Positions 22,960 to 31,266 of a stretch of DNA of 64,000 bases are shown here, piece after piece. The DNA is taken from NCBI GenBank assembly GCA_951813855.1, contig OX638380.1, positions 698,876 through 762,875 of the forward strand, read 5' to 3'. This DNA comes from an uncultured Verrucomicrobiae bacterium. Lineage in GTDB: Bacteria > Verrucomicrobiota > Verrucomicrobiia > Limisphaerales > AAA164-E04. Within the stretch, counting starts at the first letter, position 1; every line of letters starts with the position of its first letter. A model generated the notes under the pieces. It searched no databases, was not told the origin of the DNA, and saw only the letters and a program-made list of their open reading frames with translations. Both the position numbers and the translations under genes were made by a program.

Positions 22960-23308
22960 CCCGTCCAGGTCAGTCTGTTAAGCCACTCCCACGGCTCGGG
23001 AATCCCGATCCTCGACTTGACCGCGGTCTCGTTCCCGTCGACACCGATCAGGGAGCCAACAGCCCACGAGAAAGAGAATCCGAATGCCGGCCGCCGAAGT
23101 TGCCGAACCAGCAAAGCAAGGTTCGACGGTTGACGCCCGCCTTCGAAAGCCGCTTGCCCGGTCAGCCTCCCCCAATCCGGCGCACTCAGATCACAGGGGG
23201 CCAATGACGGCGGTGAACCGTTCCAGACGTGAGGTTGATCCCGAGAAACAATCCCTCTTTCCTTTTCCCCAAGCAGTTGTGATTCACCACATGATTTCGC
23301 CTGAGAAC

Positions 23309-23428
23309 TCAAGGAGCTAAAGACTGGAACGACCTCCTCAGAAGGCAGAAGCTCCAGTGCCGGATTGACACCCTATTCCAAGCTGACCAGTCGATTTTTC
23401 TTTTCCAAGCAGCTTTTATCGGAGCCAT
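23309..23428 (-). CDS. Small conserved ORF with strong ribosome-binding site, copy A
   Basis: A perfect Shine-Dalgarno AAGGAGGTGACA immediately precedes ATG 23428 on the minus strand. The 39-residue product starts MAPIKAAWK, is basic and Trp-rich, and ends RRSFQSLAP. The second module copy (30901-31020) preserves the frame with two residue changes. The end SFQSLAP is encoded by a 19-mer also found at 17217-17235. Function unknown; it might be a leader peptide or a remnant of a gene end. Confidence 0.4.
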   Translation of the reverse strand: MAPIKAAWKRKIDWSAWNRVSIRHWSFCLLRRSFQSLAP

Positions 23429-23674
23429 TGTCACCTCCTTATCCGAGTAGTCCGATCGCTGCGTCACGGCTCCGGTCCATTCTTGAACCGTCACACCCCT
23501 TCGCGGGATGCTCGTCGCTCCCCTTGACCTCCAGCAGATCGACTCTCTCTTTCCGCTTAACCGTCCCAACTCCGTCCGGCAGAATGCCCCCTACGACCGA
23601 TGCAACGAACCTTGCGCCTCGTGCCCCAAGTGTCGCATTGTAATTGACGTACTATTGGCGATCCCTGAATGGAG

Positions 23675-23876
23675 CGAGTGCAGCAGGCCGTCATGCATGC
23701 CCCCTCAAGGCGTATTTCGGTCCACCAAAAAAAGCCTTCTCAAAGATCCGGATTTCGTCATGATGTCCCAAAAATTCGACGCGAGTCGGAATGATGAAAG
23801 GAAGCGATACGAAATTAGCCGAGGAGCCAGATTTTAACTGATCCGTAGAAAGGATGGTTACATCGCTATCTGGGAC
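23675..23876 (-). repeat. Dispersed repeat R, copy 1 (inverted, left of RCC1 gene)
   Basis: The sequence aligns with the reverse complement of the 25891-26106 unit: CGAGTGC-GC at the start, ATTTCGGTCCACC, CGAGTCGG, GAGGAGCC, GGTTACA and CTGGGAC near the end. It is diverged relative to the right-hand units. It ends 19 bp before the RCC1 start codon. Confidence 0.7.
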
Positions 23877-23895
23877 GCTAACGAAAAGGAACCAC

Positions 23896-25692
23896 ATGAG
23901 GACGAGATCGCGGCACATAACGGCTGTTTTAGGAACGGCCGCCATCATAGTCGTTACGCTTGCTCTGGAATTTGATATCAAGGCGTTGGATGCCGACAAA
24001 AACGAAGGCAACTCAGAAGCTACCCATGATGAGTTCACGGCCATCGCGGCGGGAGCCTTTCACACCGTGGCCTTGAAAACGGACGGTTCCGTGGTCGCTT
24101 GGGGGATGAACATCGAAGGTCAAACGGAGGTGCCGAATGGCCTGAGGGACGTGACGGTCGTTGCGGCGGGAGGCGATCACACAGTGACCTTGAAATCTGA
24201 CGGTTCCGTGGTCGCTTGGGGGTGGAACGGATACGGTCAAACGGAGGTGCCGAATGGCCTGAAGGACGTGACGGCCATTGCGGCGGGACACTATCACACC
24301 GTGGCCTTGAAATCTGACGGTTCCGTGGTCGCTTGGGGGTGGAACGAATACGGTCAAACGGAGGTGCCGAATGGCCTGAAGGACGTGACGGCCATTGCGG
24401 CGGGAGGCTTTCACACCGTGGCCCTGAGAACGGACGGTTCCGTGGTCGCTTGGGGGAGGAACCAATCCGGTCAAACGGAGGTGCCGAATGGCCTGAAGGA
24501 CGTGACGGCCATTGCGGCGGGAGGCTTTCACACCGTGGCCGTGAGAACGGACGGTTCCGTGGTCGCTTGGGGGTGGAACGGATCCGGTCAAACGGATGTG
24601 CCGAATGGCCTAAAGGACGTGACGGCCATTGCGGCGGGATACGGTCACACCGTGGCCTTGAGGGCGGACGGTTCCGTGGGCGCTTGGGGGAGGAACCAAT
24701 CCGATCAAACGGAGGTGCCGCTTGGCCTGAAGGACGTGACGGCTATTGCGGCGGGAGGCTTTCACACCGTGGTCTTGAGGACGGACGGTTCCGTGGGCGC
24801 TTGGGGGAATAACTCTTTCGGTCAAACGGATATGCCGAACGACTTGAAGGTCGTGACGGCCATTGCGGCGGGAAAAATGTACACAGTGGCCGTGATAACG
24901 GACGGCTCCGTGGTCGCTTGGGGGTGGAACAGCGTCGGTCAAACGGATGTGCCGCTTGGCCTGAAGGACGTGACGGCCGTTGCGGCAGGAGGCTGGCATA
25001 CCGTGGCCTTGAGAACGGACGGTTCCGTGGTCGCTTGGGGGTGGAACCAATACGGTCAAACGGAGGTGCCTAATGAACTGAAGGACGTGACGGCCATTGC
25101 GGCGGGAGGCTTTCACACCGTGGCCTTGAGAACGGACGGTACCGTGGTCGCTTGGGGGGCAAGGGCTAACTCTCACGGTGCAACGGAGGTGCCGAATGGC
25201 TTGAAGGACGTGACGGCCATTGCGGCGGGAGCCGATCACACAGTGGCCTTGAGAACGGACGGTTCCGTGGTCGCTTGGGGGTGGAACGGATACGGTCAAA
25301 CGGAGGTGCCTAATGAACTGAAGGACGTGACGGCCATTGCGGCGGGAGGCTTTCACACCGTGGCCTTGAGAACGGACGGTACCGTGGTCGCTTGGGGGAG
25401 GAACCAATCCGGTCAAACGGATGTGCCGAATGGCCTGAAGGACGTGACGGCTATTGCGGCGGGAGGAAGGTACACAGTGGCCGTGATAACGGACGGTTCC
25501 GTGGTCGCTTGGGGGTGGAACAGCGTCGGTCAAACGGATGTGCCGAATGGCCTGAAGGACGTGACGGCCGTTGCGGCGGAAGTCTGGCATACCGTGGCCT
25601 TGAGAACGGACGGTTCCGTGGTCGCTTGGGGGTGGAACGGATACGGTCAAACGGATGTGCCGATTGGACTGAAGGGATTGAGTCTCAAGTAA
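23896..25692 (+). CDS. Secreted RCC1/BLIP-II-type repeat protein, 14 repeats
   Basis: ATG 23896 is chosen over 23854 because AAAAGGA lies 5 bp before it and a signal peptide follows (RTRSRHITAVLGTAAIIVVTL). After residue 48 the protein is fourteen near-perfect 39-residue RCC1-like repeats of the form AIAAG-x-x-HTVALRTDGSVVAWG-x-N-x-x-GQTxVPNGLKDVT; repeat 10 has two extra residues. RCC1 repeats build seven-bladed propellers, so fourteen could form two. Variation is concentrated at two windows, the residues after AAG and those between AWG and GQT. Larger blocks are also repeated (units 9-10 resemble 11-12; 8 and 13 are alike). The last residues and stop come from repeat R. Likely an exported or surface binding protein; partner unknown. 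Confidence 0.88.
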   Translation: MRTRSRHITAVLGTAAIIVVTLALEFDIKALDADKNEGNSEATHDEFTAIAAGAFHTVALKTDGSVVAWGMNIEGQTEVPNGLRDVTVVAAGGDHTVTLKSDGSVVAWGWNGYGQTEVPNGLKDVTAIAAGHYHTVALKSDGSVVAWGWNEYGQTEVPNGLKDVTAIAAGGFHTVALRTDGSVVAWGRNQSGQTEVPNGLKDVTAIAAGGFHTVAVRTDGSVVAWGWNGSGQTDVPNGLKDVTAIAAGYGHTVALRADGSVGAWGRNQSDQTEVPLGLKDVTAIAAGGFHTVVLRTDGSVGAWGNNSFGQTDMPNDLKVVTAIAAGKMYTVAVITDGSVVAWGWNSVGQTDVPLGLKDVTAVAAGGWHTVALRTDGSVVAWGWNQYGQTEVPNELKDVTAIAAGGFHTVALRTDGTVVAWGARANSHGATEVPNGLKDVTAIAAGADHTVALRTDGSVVAWGWNGYGQTEVPNELKDVTAIAAGGFHTVALRTDGTVVAWGRNQSGQTDVPNGLKDVTAIAAGGRYTVAVITDGSVVAWGWNSVGQTDVPNGLKDVTAVAAEVWHTVALRTDGSVVAWGWNGYGQTDVPIGLKGLSLK

Positions 25693-25890
25693 TGGAGTAA
25701 CTAACCCTTCGGAAGAGCAGCTTGGTTCGGGTTCCTCGGCAGAATCTGGATCACCACGATCGCCATCCCGATCCACGTCGGGACTTCGGGGCAGCATACT
25801 GAAAACAAGGTCAAGGACAAGACTGTTTTTTCAGTGAGCCGAAATTCCCCTTGCGGTTTTCGTGCGTGACGACCTGCGGTCGCAGCACTC
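25675..25890 (+). repeat. Dispersed repeat R, copy 2 (supplies the RCC1 stop)
   Basis: A 216-bp unit starting GGATTGAGTC and ending CGCAGCACTC, tandem with the next 216-bp unit. Shared blocks include AACCCTTCGGAAGAGCAGC, AATCTGGATCACCACGAT and GACGACCTGCGG. The terminal LSLK and TAA of the RCC1 gene are read from the first 18 bases of this unit. Confidence 0.85.
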
Positions 25891-26106
25891 GGATTGAGTC
25901 CCAAGTAGTGGTGTAACTAACCCTTCGGAAGAGCAGCTCGGTTCGGGCTCCTCGATAGAATCTGGATCACCACGATTGCCACCCCGACTCGTGTCGGGAT
26001 TTCGGGGCATGATGTCGAAATCTGGACCAGGGACAAGACTTTTTTTCGGTGGACCGAAATATGTTTTGCGGGGGGCACGCGTGACGACCTGCGGCCGCAG
26101 CACTCG
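25891..26106 (+). repeat. Dispersed repeat R, copy 3 (tandem)
   Basis: The second 216-bp tandem unit, directly repeating 25675-25890. It carries the perfect palindrome CTGCGGCCGCAG near its right end. Short minus-strand ORFs running through R are repeated wherever R occurs and are probably not genes. Confidence 0.85.
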
Positions 26107-26235
26107 TTTCTTGGTGTTACTCGCCACGTTATTTCGTGAAATCGTGCGTTTTTATTTCGCATTATTTCGGGCATAAACGCTACGGTCCGGCGGTCGGCTG
26201 GTCCAGAGTGGTGTTCTTTGGCCGTCGAAATGAGA
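26107..26235 (+). repeat. Dispersed repeat S
   Basis: Matches the reverse complement of 17385-17505. It is contiguous with the second R unit and precedes a two-gene insertion-sequence remnant. Confidence 0.7.
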
Positions 26236-26316
26236 CGACTGTGCTTCCATTATCGAGAAGCATGGCGACAACCATAACCGAAAGAAAAGAGGCCCGCGCG
26301 TTGACACCGCCGGGCC

Positions 26317-26907
26317 ATGACAGGAATGCAACTACCATTGAAGCACGATTACTCCTGCGAGGAGTACCTTACCCAAAAAATCTGGGAGAAGAAACTACTT
26401 TCTGCTTGCCCGAATCATCCCGAGGGAGGCTGTGGTTTCGAACGGCTGGGCACCTATACGCGGAGTTCTTCTGACGGTCGGGGAGAGGTGCCCATCGCTC
26501 GTTATCGCTGTCGCCGGGACGGGAAGACTTTTTCGATTCTGCCTCGGTTTTTTGCCGCCCGGTACCTTGGGAACTTACAGCAATTGGAGGATCAGGTCGT
26601 AGCTGCCGAAGCGCAAGGGGCTTGGCAAGCGGCCAAGAACCTCCAGGCGAGCGAGGCCAGTTCGCATGTGGATTCCTACCAATGGCTGCGTCGGCGGAAG
26701 AAGGCGGTGCACCGGTGTTTATCGGCTCTCGTCGGGCTCCTTCCGAAAACCCTCGTTCGCGGCGTTCTCCAGGTGCGGGAGTTGCGACGAACTCTGGGCA
26801 CGAAACAGACCTTGCTTCATTTGCGCCGGCAGTTGGAAGGTCGCCTGCCGCAGTTGGCCGTCCCGATCGGTTTTTGTGGCGCCTCCTCGAGTCGCCCGAT
26901 TTCTTAG
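26317..26907 (+). CDS. IS accessory protein, zinc-ribbon-like, of an IS481-like element
   Basis: This 196-residue protein has CPNHPEGGCGFERLGTYTR and RYRCRRDGKTFSILP, a Cys-rich pattern followed by a helical segment (RYLGNLQQLEDQVVAAEA, WLRRRKKAVHRCL). Proteins of this layout are found directly upstream of integrase-type transposases in two-gene insertion sequences, which fits the transposase remnant starting 90 bp downstream. Its role in transposition is unknown. ATG 26326 is an alternative start. The assignment rests on memory of the family pattern and gene order. Confidence 0.55.
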   Translation: MTGMQLPLKHDYSCEEYLTQKIWEKKLLSACPNHPEGGCGFERLGTYTRSSSDGRGEVPIARYRCRRDGKTFSILPRFFAARYLGNLQQLEDQVVAAEAQGAWQAAKNLQASEASSHVDSYQWLRRRKKAVHRCLSALVGLLPKTLVRGVLQVRELRRTLGTKQTLLHLRRQLEGRLPQLAVPIGFCGASSSRPIS

Positions 26908-26996
26908 CGGCGGCCCCACACTTGCTGTCGCTACTTTTTTTTCTTCCTCCGCTAAGGTCAGGATCGTCGCCCCCGGAAGGCCGGGATCGAAAGATT

Positions 26997-27455
26997 ATGA
27001 CCAAGACCGAACAGCACTCAGAGAAAGTTGCACTTTTTCGTTTCACCGTGATCAGTTCCTTGCTGCCGAAGACCGCTGGGACTCCGGAATATCGGCAGGA
27101 ACTGCGTCGATTGATCGAGAAGAGTTGGGAGATTCCCGGAACGAATCGAACCCGCGTCGCACCCCAGACCATCCGCGACTGGCTCCGAAGGTATCGGACC
27201 GGCGAGTGCTTGGATTCCTTGCGCCCGAAACTCCGCCAAGACAGCGGGAAACGCCGCTTGCTCTCGGTCGCCGCGACCGAGACGTTGCTGCGAGTCAAAC
27301 GCCAACAGCCGAAACTAAGCGTGCGGCAAGCGATCGACCGGGCCCGGCAAACCGAAAGGATGCCCCAGGGCGAACGGTTGCCGCACACCACGGTCTACCG
27401 TTTGTTCCGCGACGAAGGACTCATGAAACCGCCGCCATTTCCGACGCCGGTTTAG
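26997..27455 (+). pseudogene. IS481-like transposase, truncated after the HTH region
   Basis: From ATG 26997 the frame reads VALFRFTVISSLLPK, IPGTNRTRVAPQTIRDWLRR, LSVRQAIDRARQTERMP and HTTVYRLFRDEGLMKPP. This is the two-helix-turn-helix N-terminus of integrase-core (rve, DDE) transposases of the IS481/IS3 type. Homology stops at about 27435, exactly where the duplicated RHS module (copy B) begins, and the catalytic domain is missing. Confidence 0.75.
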
Positions 27456-27769
27456 TCCGTTGCCCGACGCTCTCAGATCCGCCAGGGCGGACGAAGATAA
27501 ACGGAAAGTTGCGTTTGAGGGCCAGCGATTTTTCGCGCTCGGCGCCACAGGAAAGACAACGACGACTACGCCGAAGCATTCGATTTCTCGAAGTGCGAAG
27601 GGCGGAAAAAAAGAGACTCGCAAGCAAATCAGCTAGCTGCCCCTCACCTCTATCTCGACGCAAAAGCGTCAGCGACGAACCATAACCGCACGACTCGATC
27701 ATGGACTAATCGCACTTCTCCCGTCGGCCAATAACTGGGGTGCGCGCTGTTTCCGTCCGGCTCGATAAC

Positions 27770-28378
27770 TTAGATCCTTCGACCGTTCTGATCGTAACGA
27801 TGACGAATTACCAGCCTCGGCTTTCCGTCTGCGGCGGGGGGAGCCGTCACCTTGTTCGAGTTATCATGAGCGTCGTATTCGTAATCCGTTTCGCCCGAGT
27901 GGGGATCTGTCTCTCGAATCTTGCGGCCGAGATTGTCATACTTGAAGTCCCGTCGACCGAGGGACCGGTTATCCATATCGTATTTCGCCGTCCATAATAA
28001 TTTCCCTTCCCGATACTCCCTTGCTTCCCGGGTTCCAACGGGAAACGACGTCGGGTGCGTTTTGGAACCGTCAACCGAAATCTCGATCCGTTGATGAGTG
28101 ACGAGTGCGTTACCTTCCCCGGTCCAACGAACGTTCCAACTATCCCGTCCGTCCACACTGACGATTTGCTCGCACATAACCGCCGACCGGTCGTAGTCGT
28201 ATTCGGGCCATACCAAGTGACGAGGGCGCACGGCGTTCTTATCGTCCCGGACGACACACTCCCGAACCGACCAGGAGATTCGATTGTCGCCGGCGTAATC
28301 GATCTTGCCGTTTCGCTTCACGTCGACGGCGGTCGTTCGAATTGCGCCCAACAGATCCGAACGGAACAAGGAAATCAC
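27770..28378 (-). pseudogene. RHS/YD-repeat protein fragment, copy B
   Basis: A 202-codon frame almost identical to 22351-22959, with the same YD motifs (FKYDNLGRKIRETDPHSGET, YEYDAHDNSNKVTAP) and the same premature TAA after GRRI. Differences are few and mostly single residues. Not a functional full-length RHS gene. Confidence 0.72.
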
Positions 28379-28615
28379 CCCGTCCAGGTCAGTCTGTTAA
28401 GCCACTCCCACGGCTCGGGAATCCCGATCCTCGACTTGACCGCGGTCTCGTTCCCGTCGACACCGATCAGGGAACCAACAGCCCACGAGAAAGAGAATTC
28501 GGATGCCGGCCGCCGAAGTTGCCGAACCAGCAAAGCAAGGTTCGACGGTTGACGCCCGCCCTCGAAGGCCGCTCGCCCGGTCAGCCTCCCCCAATCCGGC
28601 GCACTCAGATCACAG

Positions 28616-28625
28616 GGGGCCAATG
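28616..28625. repeat. Target-site duplication, left (10 bp)
   Basis: GGGGCCAATG is repeated at 30791-30800 flanking the ISAs1-type element. The uninterrupted site is present once in copy A at 23197-23206, which proves the insertion site. Confidence 0.93.
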
Positions 28626-28645
28626 CAGGGTTTTTTCACGCTAAT
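28626..28645 (+). repeat. Left terminal inverted repeat of the ISAs1-type element
   Basis: Starts CAGGG and ends CGCTAAT. It matches the reverse complement of 30771-30790 at 17 of 20 positions. CAGGG ends are typical of the ISAs1 family. Confidence 0.9.
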
Positions 28646-28776
28646 CGCTAGAGGCCCGTGTCACCGATTTCGGGACATATTCGCTTTTTCCCTTCACCAG
28701 AGAGCCGAAACTTTAGCGCCTTCGAAATGGGAAAATAAAGCTGGCTTTTTCATTCTCCGGTCGTTATTGGTTCCTC

Positions 28777-30552
28777 ATGGACGCCAAAATCAACCTCAAG
28801 CTGGTGACTGTTCGATTAGTGAAGAGCAGTGAGCGAAGACGCTGGGATTCGCTGATGGATCAGAACCATCGCTTGGGTTTCAAAGGCTTTGCCGGACGCG
28901 GGCTGCGTTATGTTGCCGAGTACCGAGGCCGGTGGTTGGCGTTAGCCGGCTGGCAAAGCGGAGTGTTCAAGTGTCGCCCGCGAGACAAGTGGCTCGGATG
29001 GAAAAAACGAGAGCAGTTTCGTCGGCTTCATTTGATTGCCAACAATACCCGATTCCTCCTGCTTACCGAGCGGGGCGAAGTGCGCAATCTGGGGAGCTGC
29101 GTCATGGCCAAAATGCTGCGCCGTCTGAGTGCCGATTGGCAACGGACCTGGGGTCATCCGCTGGAATTGGCCGAAACTTTCGTCGATCCCCGACACTTCG
29201 CGGGCACGATCTATCGCGCGGGGAATTGGCGGGCGGTAGGGCAATCGCAAGGCTACGCTCGCAGCAACGGACGCTATACCGCCCGGCACAATATCAAGAA
29301 GGAAATGTACGTTTATCCCTTGCGGCCCCAAGCCTGTTCCCGATTAAGGAAGCGTCAGGACGATCCGTCTTGGGGCCCCCAGGTGCAGCGGGTAGAAACA
29401 TCCCCGAAACAGTTGAAATCATTGGTGCAACTGCTCGCGGAAATGGCTGATTTTCGCCGGGCACAAGGACGCAAACATCGGCTGGAAATGGTCCTCGCTA
29501 TCTGCATCTTAGCTCGATTGGCCGGCAAGGTCGGCCCCTTGGCGACTTCGCGTTACGCCCAAAAAATGACGCCAAATCAATTGCAGACTCTCGGGGCGTG
29601 GCGCAACGCCAAGGGCCGTTGCGTGGCCCCGTCTCTCGCGACGATTCACCGGGTCATGACCGAGACGGATCCGGAAGCGTTGCAAACGGTAACTCACCGC
29701 TGGGTAACGGCCCAATTGACTCGACAACCCTTGGAAGCCTTGGCTGCTGACGGGAAGCGGATCAACGGAGCTAATCGCAACAGCAAAGACCATTTCGAGA
29801 CCGTCATCCTCGTGCGCCATCAAGATGCGGTGCCCCTCGCCGTTCGCATTTGCCGAGACCAAGGCGGCGAACAGGCGGCGATGGCGGCTCTCTTGGAGGA
29901 TGTCGATATCCGGGGAGCCATCATTACGATCGATGCGCTCCATACTAACCGAGTCATGGCCGATGCCATCGTGTTGGTTAACGGAGCCCATTTTCTCTTC
30001 ACGGTCAAAGAGAACAACCCCGAACTCTCTCAATTTTTGACCAGCCTGGATTGGGATCGAGTGGCCCAGGACCGGTTCACCGAAAACCCGGAGAAAGGAC
30101 ATGGCCGCATCGATCAACGGAGCATTCAAACCTATGAACCCCTTCCCGGAGCCGTCAAATTACCGCATGTCCTCCAAGTCTTTCGGATCCTTCGACACCG
30201 CCATCATTTAAACGGTGGGCCCGAGACCGTGGAATATGCTTACGGCGTCACTTCGTTGCCTCCGGAAGCTGCCGACGCTCAACGATTGTTGTCACTCAAT
30301 CGGGGACATTGGACGGTAGAAAACGGCAATCACCGCCGTCGCGACGGGATTTTCGGCGAAGATGATTGTCTTATGCGAACTCGCCATGGGCCGACGAACA
30401 ATGCCCTCTTCAACAACCTGGCCTTGGCGATCATTCTCCAGTCGGGATACTCTAATATGGCCGAAGCTACCGACGATTTTCAGACGAATCGGAACCAAGG
30501 GTTGCGAGCCGTCACGAAAACCACCCCGTTTAAACGTCCGAAAAAAAACTGA
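28777..30552 (+). CDS. DUF4338 (DruA-like)-ISAs1 transposase fusion
   Basis: This 591-residue protein has two parts. Residues about 6-190 look like DUF4338, the domain of Druantia protein DruA: RWDSLMDQNHRLGFKGF, GRGLRYVAEYRGRWLALAGW, KKREQFRRLHLIANNTRFLL, ELAETFVDPRHFAGTIYRAG. Residues about 210-575 are an ISAs1-type DDE transposase: LAEMADFRRAQGRKH, LAADGKRING (first Asp), GAIITIDALHTNR (second Asp), LFTVKENNPELSQFL, and the Y/E region HWTVENGNHRRRDGIFGEDD. The frame is intact, so the element may be active. The transposase has its expected length, so the DUF4338 part is an addition. Confidence 0.88.
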   Translation: MDAKINLKLVTVRLVKSSERRRWDSLMDQNHRLGFKGFAGRGLRYVAEYRGRWLALAGWQSGVFKCRPRDKWLGWKKREQFRRLHLIANNTRFLLLTERGEVRNLGSCVMAKMLRRLSADWQRTWGHPLELAETFVDPRHFAGTIYRAGNWRAVGQSQGYARSNGRYTARHNIKKEMYVYPLRPQACSRLRKRQDDPSWGPQVQRVETSPKQLKSLVQLLAEMADFRRAQGRKHRLEMVLAICILARLAGKVGPLATSRYAQKMTPNQLQTLGAWRNAKGRCVAPSLATIHRVMTETDPEALQTVTHRWVTAQLTRQPLEALAADGKRINGANRNSKDHFETVILVRHQDAVPLAVRICRDQGGEQAAMAALLEDVDIRGAIITIDALHTNRVMADAIVLVNGAHFLFTVKENNPELSQFLTSLDWDRVAQDRFTENPEKGHGRIDQRSIQTYEPLPGAVKLPHVLQVFRILRHRHHLNGGPETVEYAYGVTSLPPEAADAQRLLSLNRGHWTVENGNHRRRDGIFGEDDCLMRTRHGPTNNALFNNLALAIILQSGYSNMAEATDDFQTNRNQGLRAVTKTTPFKRPKKN

Positions 30553-30770
30553 CCCGACCTTCCTGATTACCGACGCTTCCTCCCTGCTGATTCGGTCGGC
30601 GAATTGATCGTTCGACCGATACTCGCACCGGTTCAGTCTCCTGTCCGGCTGAAACTCGTCTCAATCGGCAATCGCCGCCTAACTCGAAGCATAATTCGGA
30701 AAAACAGTTTTTCCGACGAATCGAAATACTCCGCTCGACACTTAAAAAAAACGATCGTCGATCAAAAATT

Positions 30771-30790
30771 ATTAGCATGAAAAAGTCCTG
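30771..30790 (-). repeat. Right terminal inverted repeat of the ISAs1-type element
   Basis: Read on the minus strand it starts CAGGA and ends TGCTAAT. It differs from the left repeat at three positions. Confidence 0.9.
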
Positions 30791-30800
30791 GGGGCCAATG
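30791..30800. repeat. Target-site duplication, right (10 bp)
   Basis: Second copy of GGGGCCAATG. Sequence homologous to copy A resumes immediately after it. Confidence 0.93.
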
Positions 30801-30900
30801 ACGGCGGTGAACCGTTCCAGACGAGAGGTTGATCCCGAGAAACAACCCCCTTCCTTTTACCCAAGCAGATGTGATTCACCACATGATTTCGCCTGAGAAC

Positions 30901-31020
30901 TCAAGGAGCTAAAGACTGGAACGACCTCCTCAGAAGGCAGAAGTTCCAGTGCCGGATTGACACCCTATTCCAAGCTGACCAGTCGATTTTTCCTTTCCAA
31001 GCAGCTTTTATCGGAGCCAT
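30901..31020 (-). CDS. Small conserved ORF with strong ribosome-binding site, copy B
   Basis: A 39-residue counterpart of the ORF at 23309-23428, with the same AAGGAGGTGACA-ATG start and the same SFQSLAP end. Two substitutions (Arg to Gly, Ser to Asn) and no stops. Function unknown. Confidence 0.4.
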   Translation of the reverse strand: MAPIKAAWKGKIDWSAWNRVSIRHWNFCLLRRSFQSLAP

Positions 31021-31266
31021 TGTCACCTCCTTATCCGAGTAGTCCGATCGCTGCGTCACGGCGCCTGTCCATTCTTGAACCGTCACACCCCTTCGCGGGA
31101 TGCTCGTCGCTCCCCTTGACCTCCAGCAGATCGACTCTCTCTTTCCGCTTAACCGTCCCAACTCCATCCGGCAGAATGCCCCCTACGACCGATGCAACGA
31201 ACCTTGCGCCTCGTGCCCCAAGTGTCGCATTGTTATTGACGTACTATTGGCGAGCCGTGAACGGAG

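Larger units (their letters stand above)
22013..24105. repeat. Long duplication, copy A (RHS fragment to start of RCC1 gene)
   Basis: This region is near-identical, with scattered single-base differences and small indels, to 27433-28625 joined to 30801-31700. The match begins at TTTCCGACGCCGG (A about 22020, B about 27440) and runs through the RHS fragment, the small minus-strand ORF, R and the first RCC1 repeat. Copy A is uninterrupted at 23197-23206, the site where copy B carries an insertion sequence. Confidence 0.9.
28626..30790 (+). mobile_element. Intact ISAs1-family insertion sequence, 2165 bp
   Basis: The boundaries are defined by 20-bp terminal inverted repeats, a 10-bp target duplication and the empty site in copy A. 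It carries one gene, the DUF4338-transposase fusion, so it is longer than a usual ISAs1 element (about 1.2-1.4 kb) by roughly the size of the extra N-terminal domain. About 230 bp of non-coding sequence follow the gene. Confidence 0.93.

Noticed and set aside
24040..25690. Tandem direct repeats considered as a CRISPR array
   Set aside because: Repeats are 117 bp, contiguous, in frame and coding; there are no unique spacers and no cas genes.
24610..25797. Long antisense ORFs through the RCC1 gene with a repeating RNGRHVLQAIRHLRLT pattern
   Set aside because: They mirror the 117-bp repeats of the real gene in another frame, and have no signal peptide or start context; the sense frame has both.
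25701..26174. Minus-strand ORFs with a repeated PEPSCSSEGLVTPLL segment
   Set aside because: They occur only because the R repeat is duplicated; they lack ribosome-binding sites and shift frame between copies.
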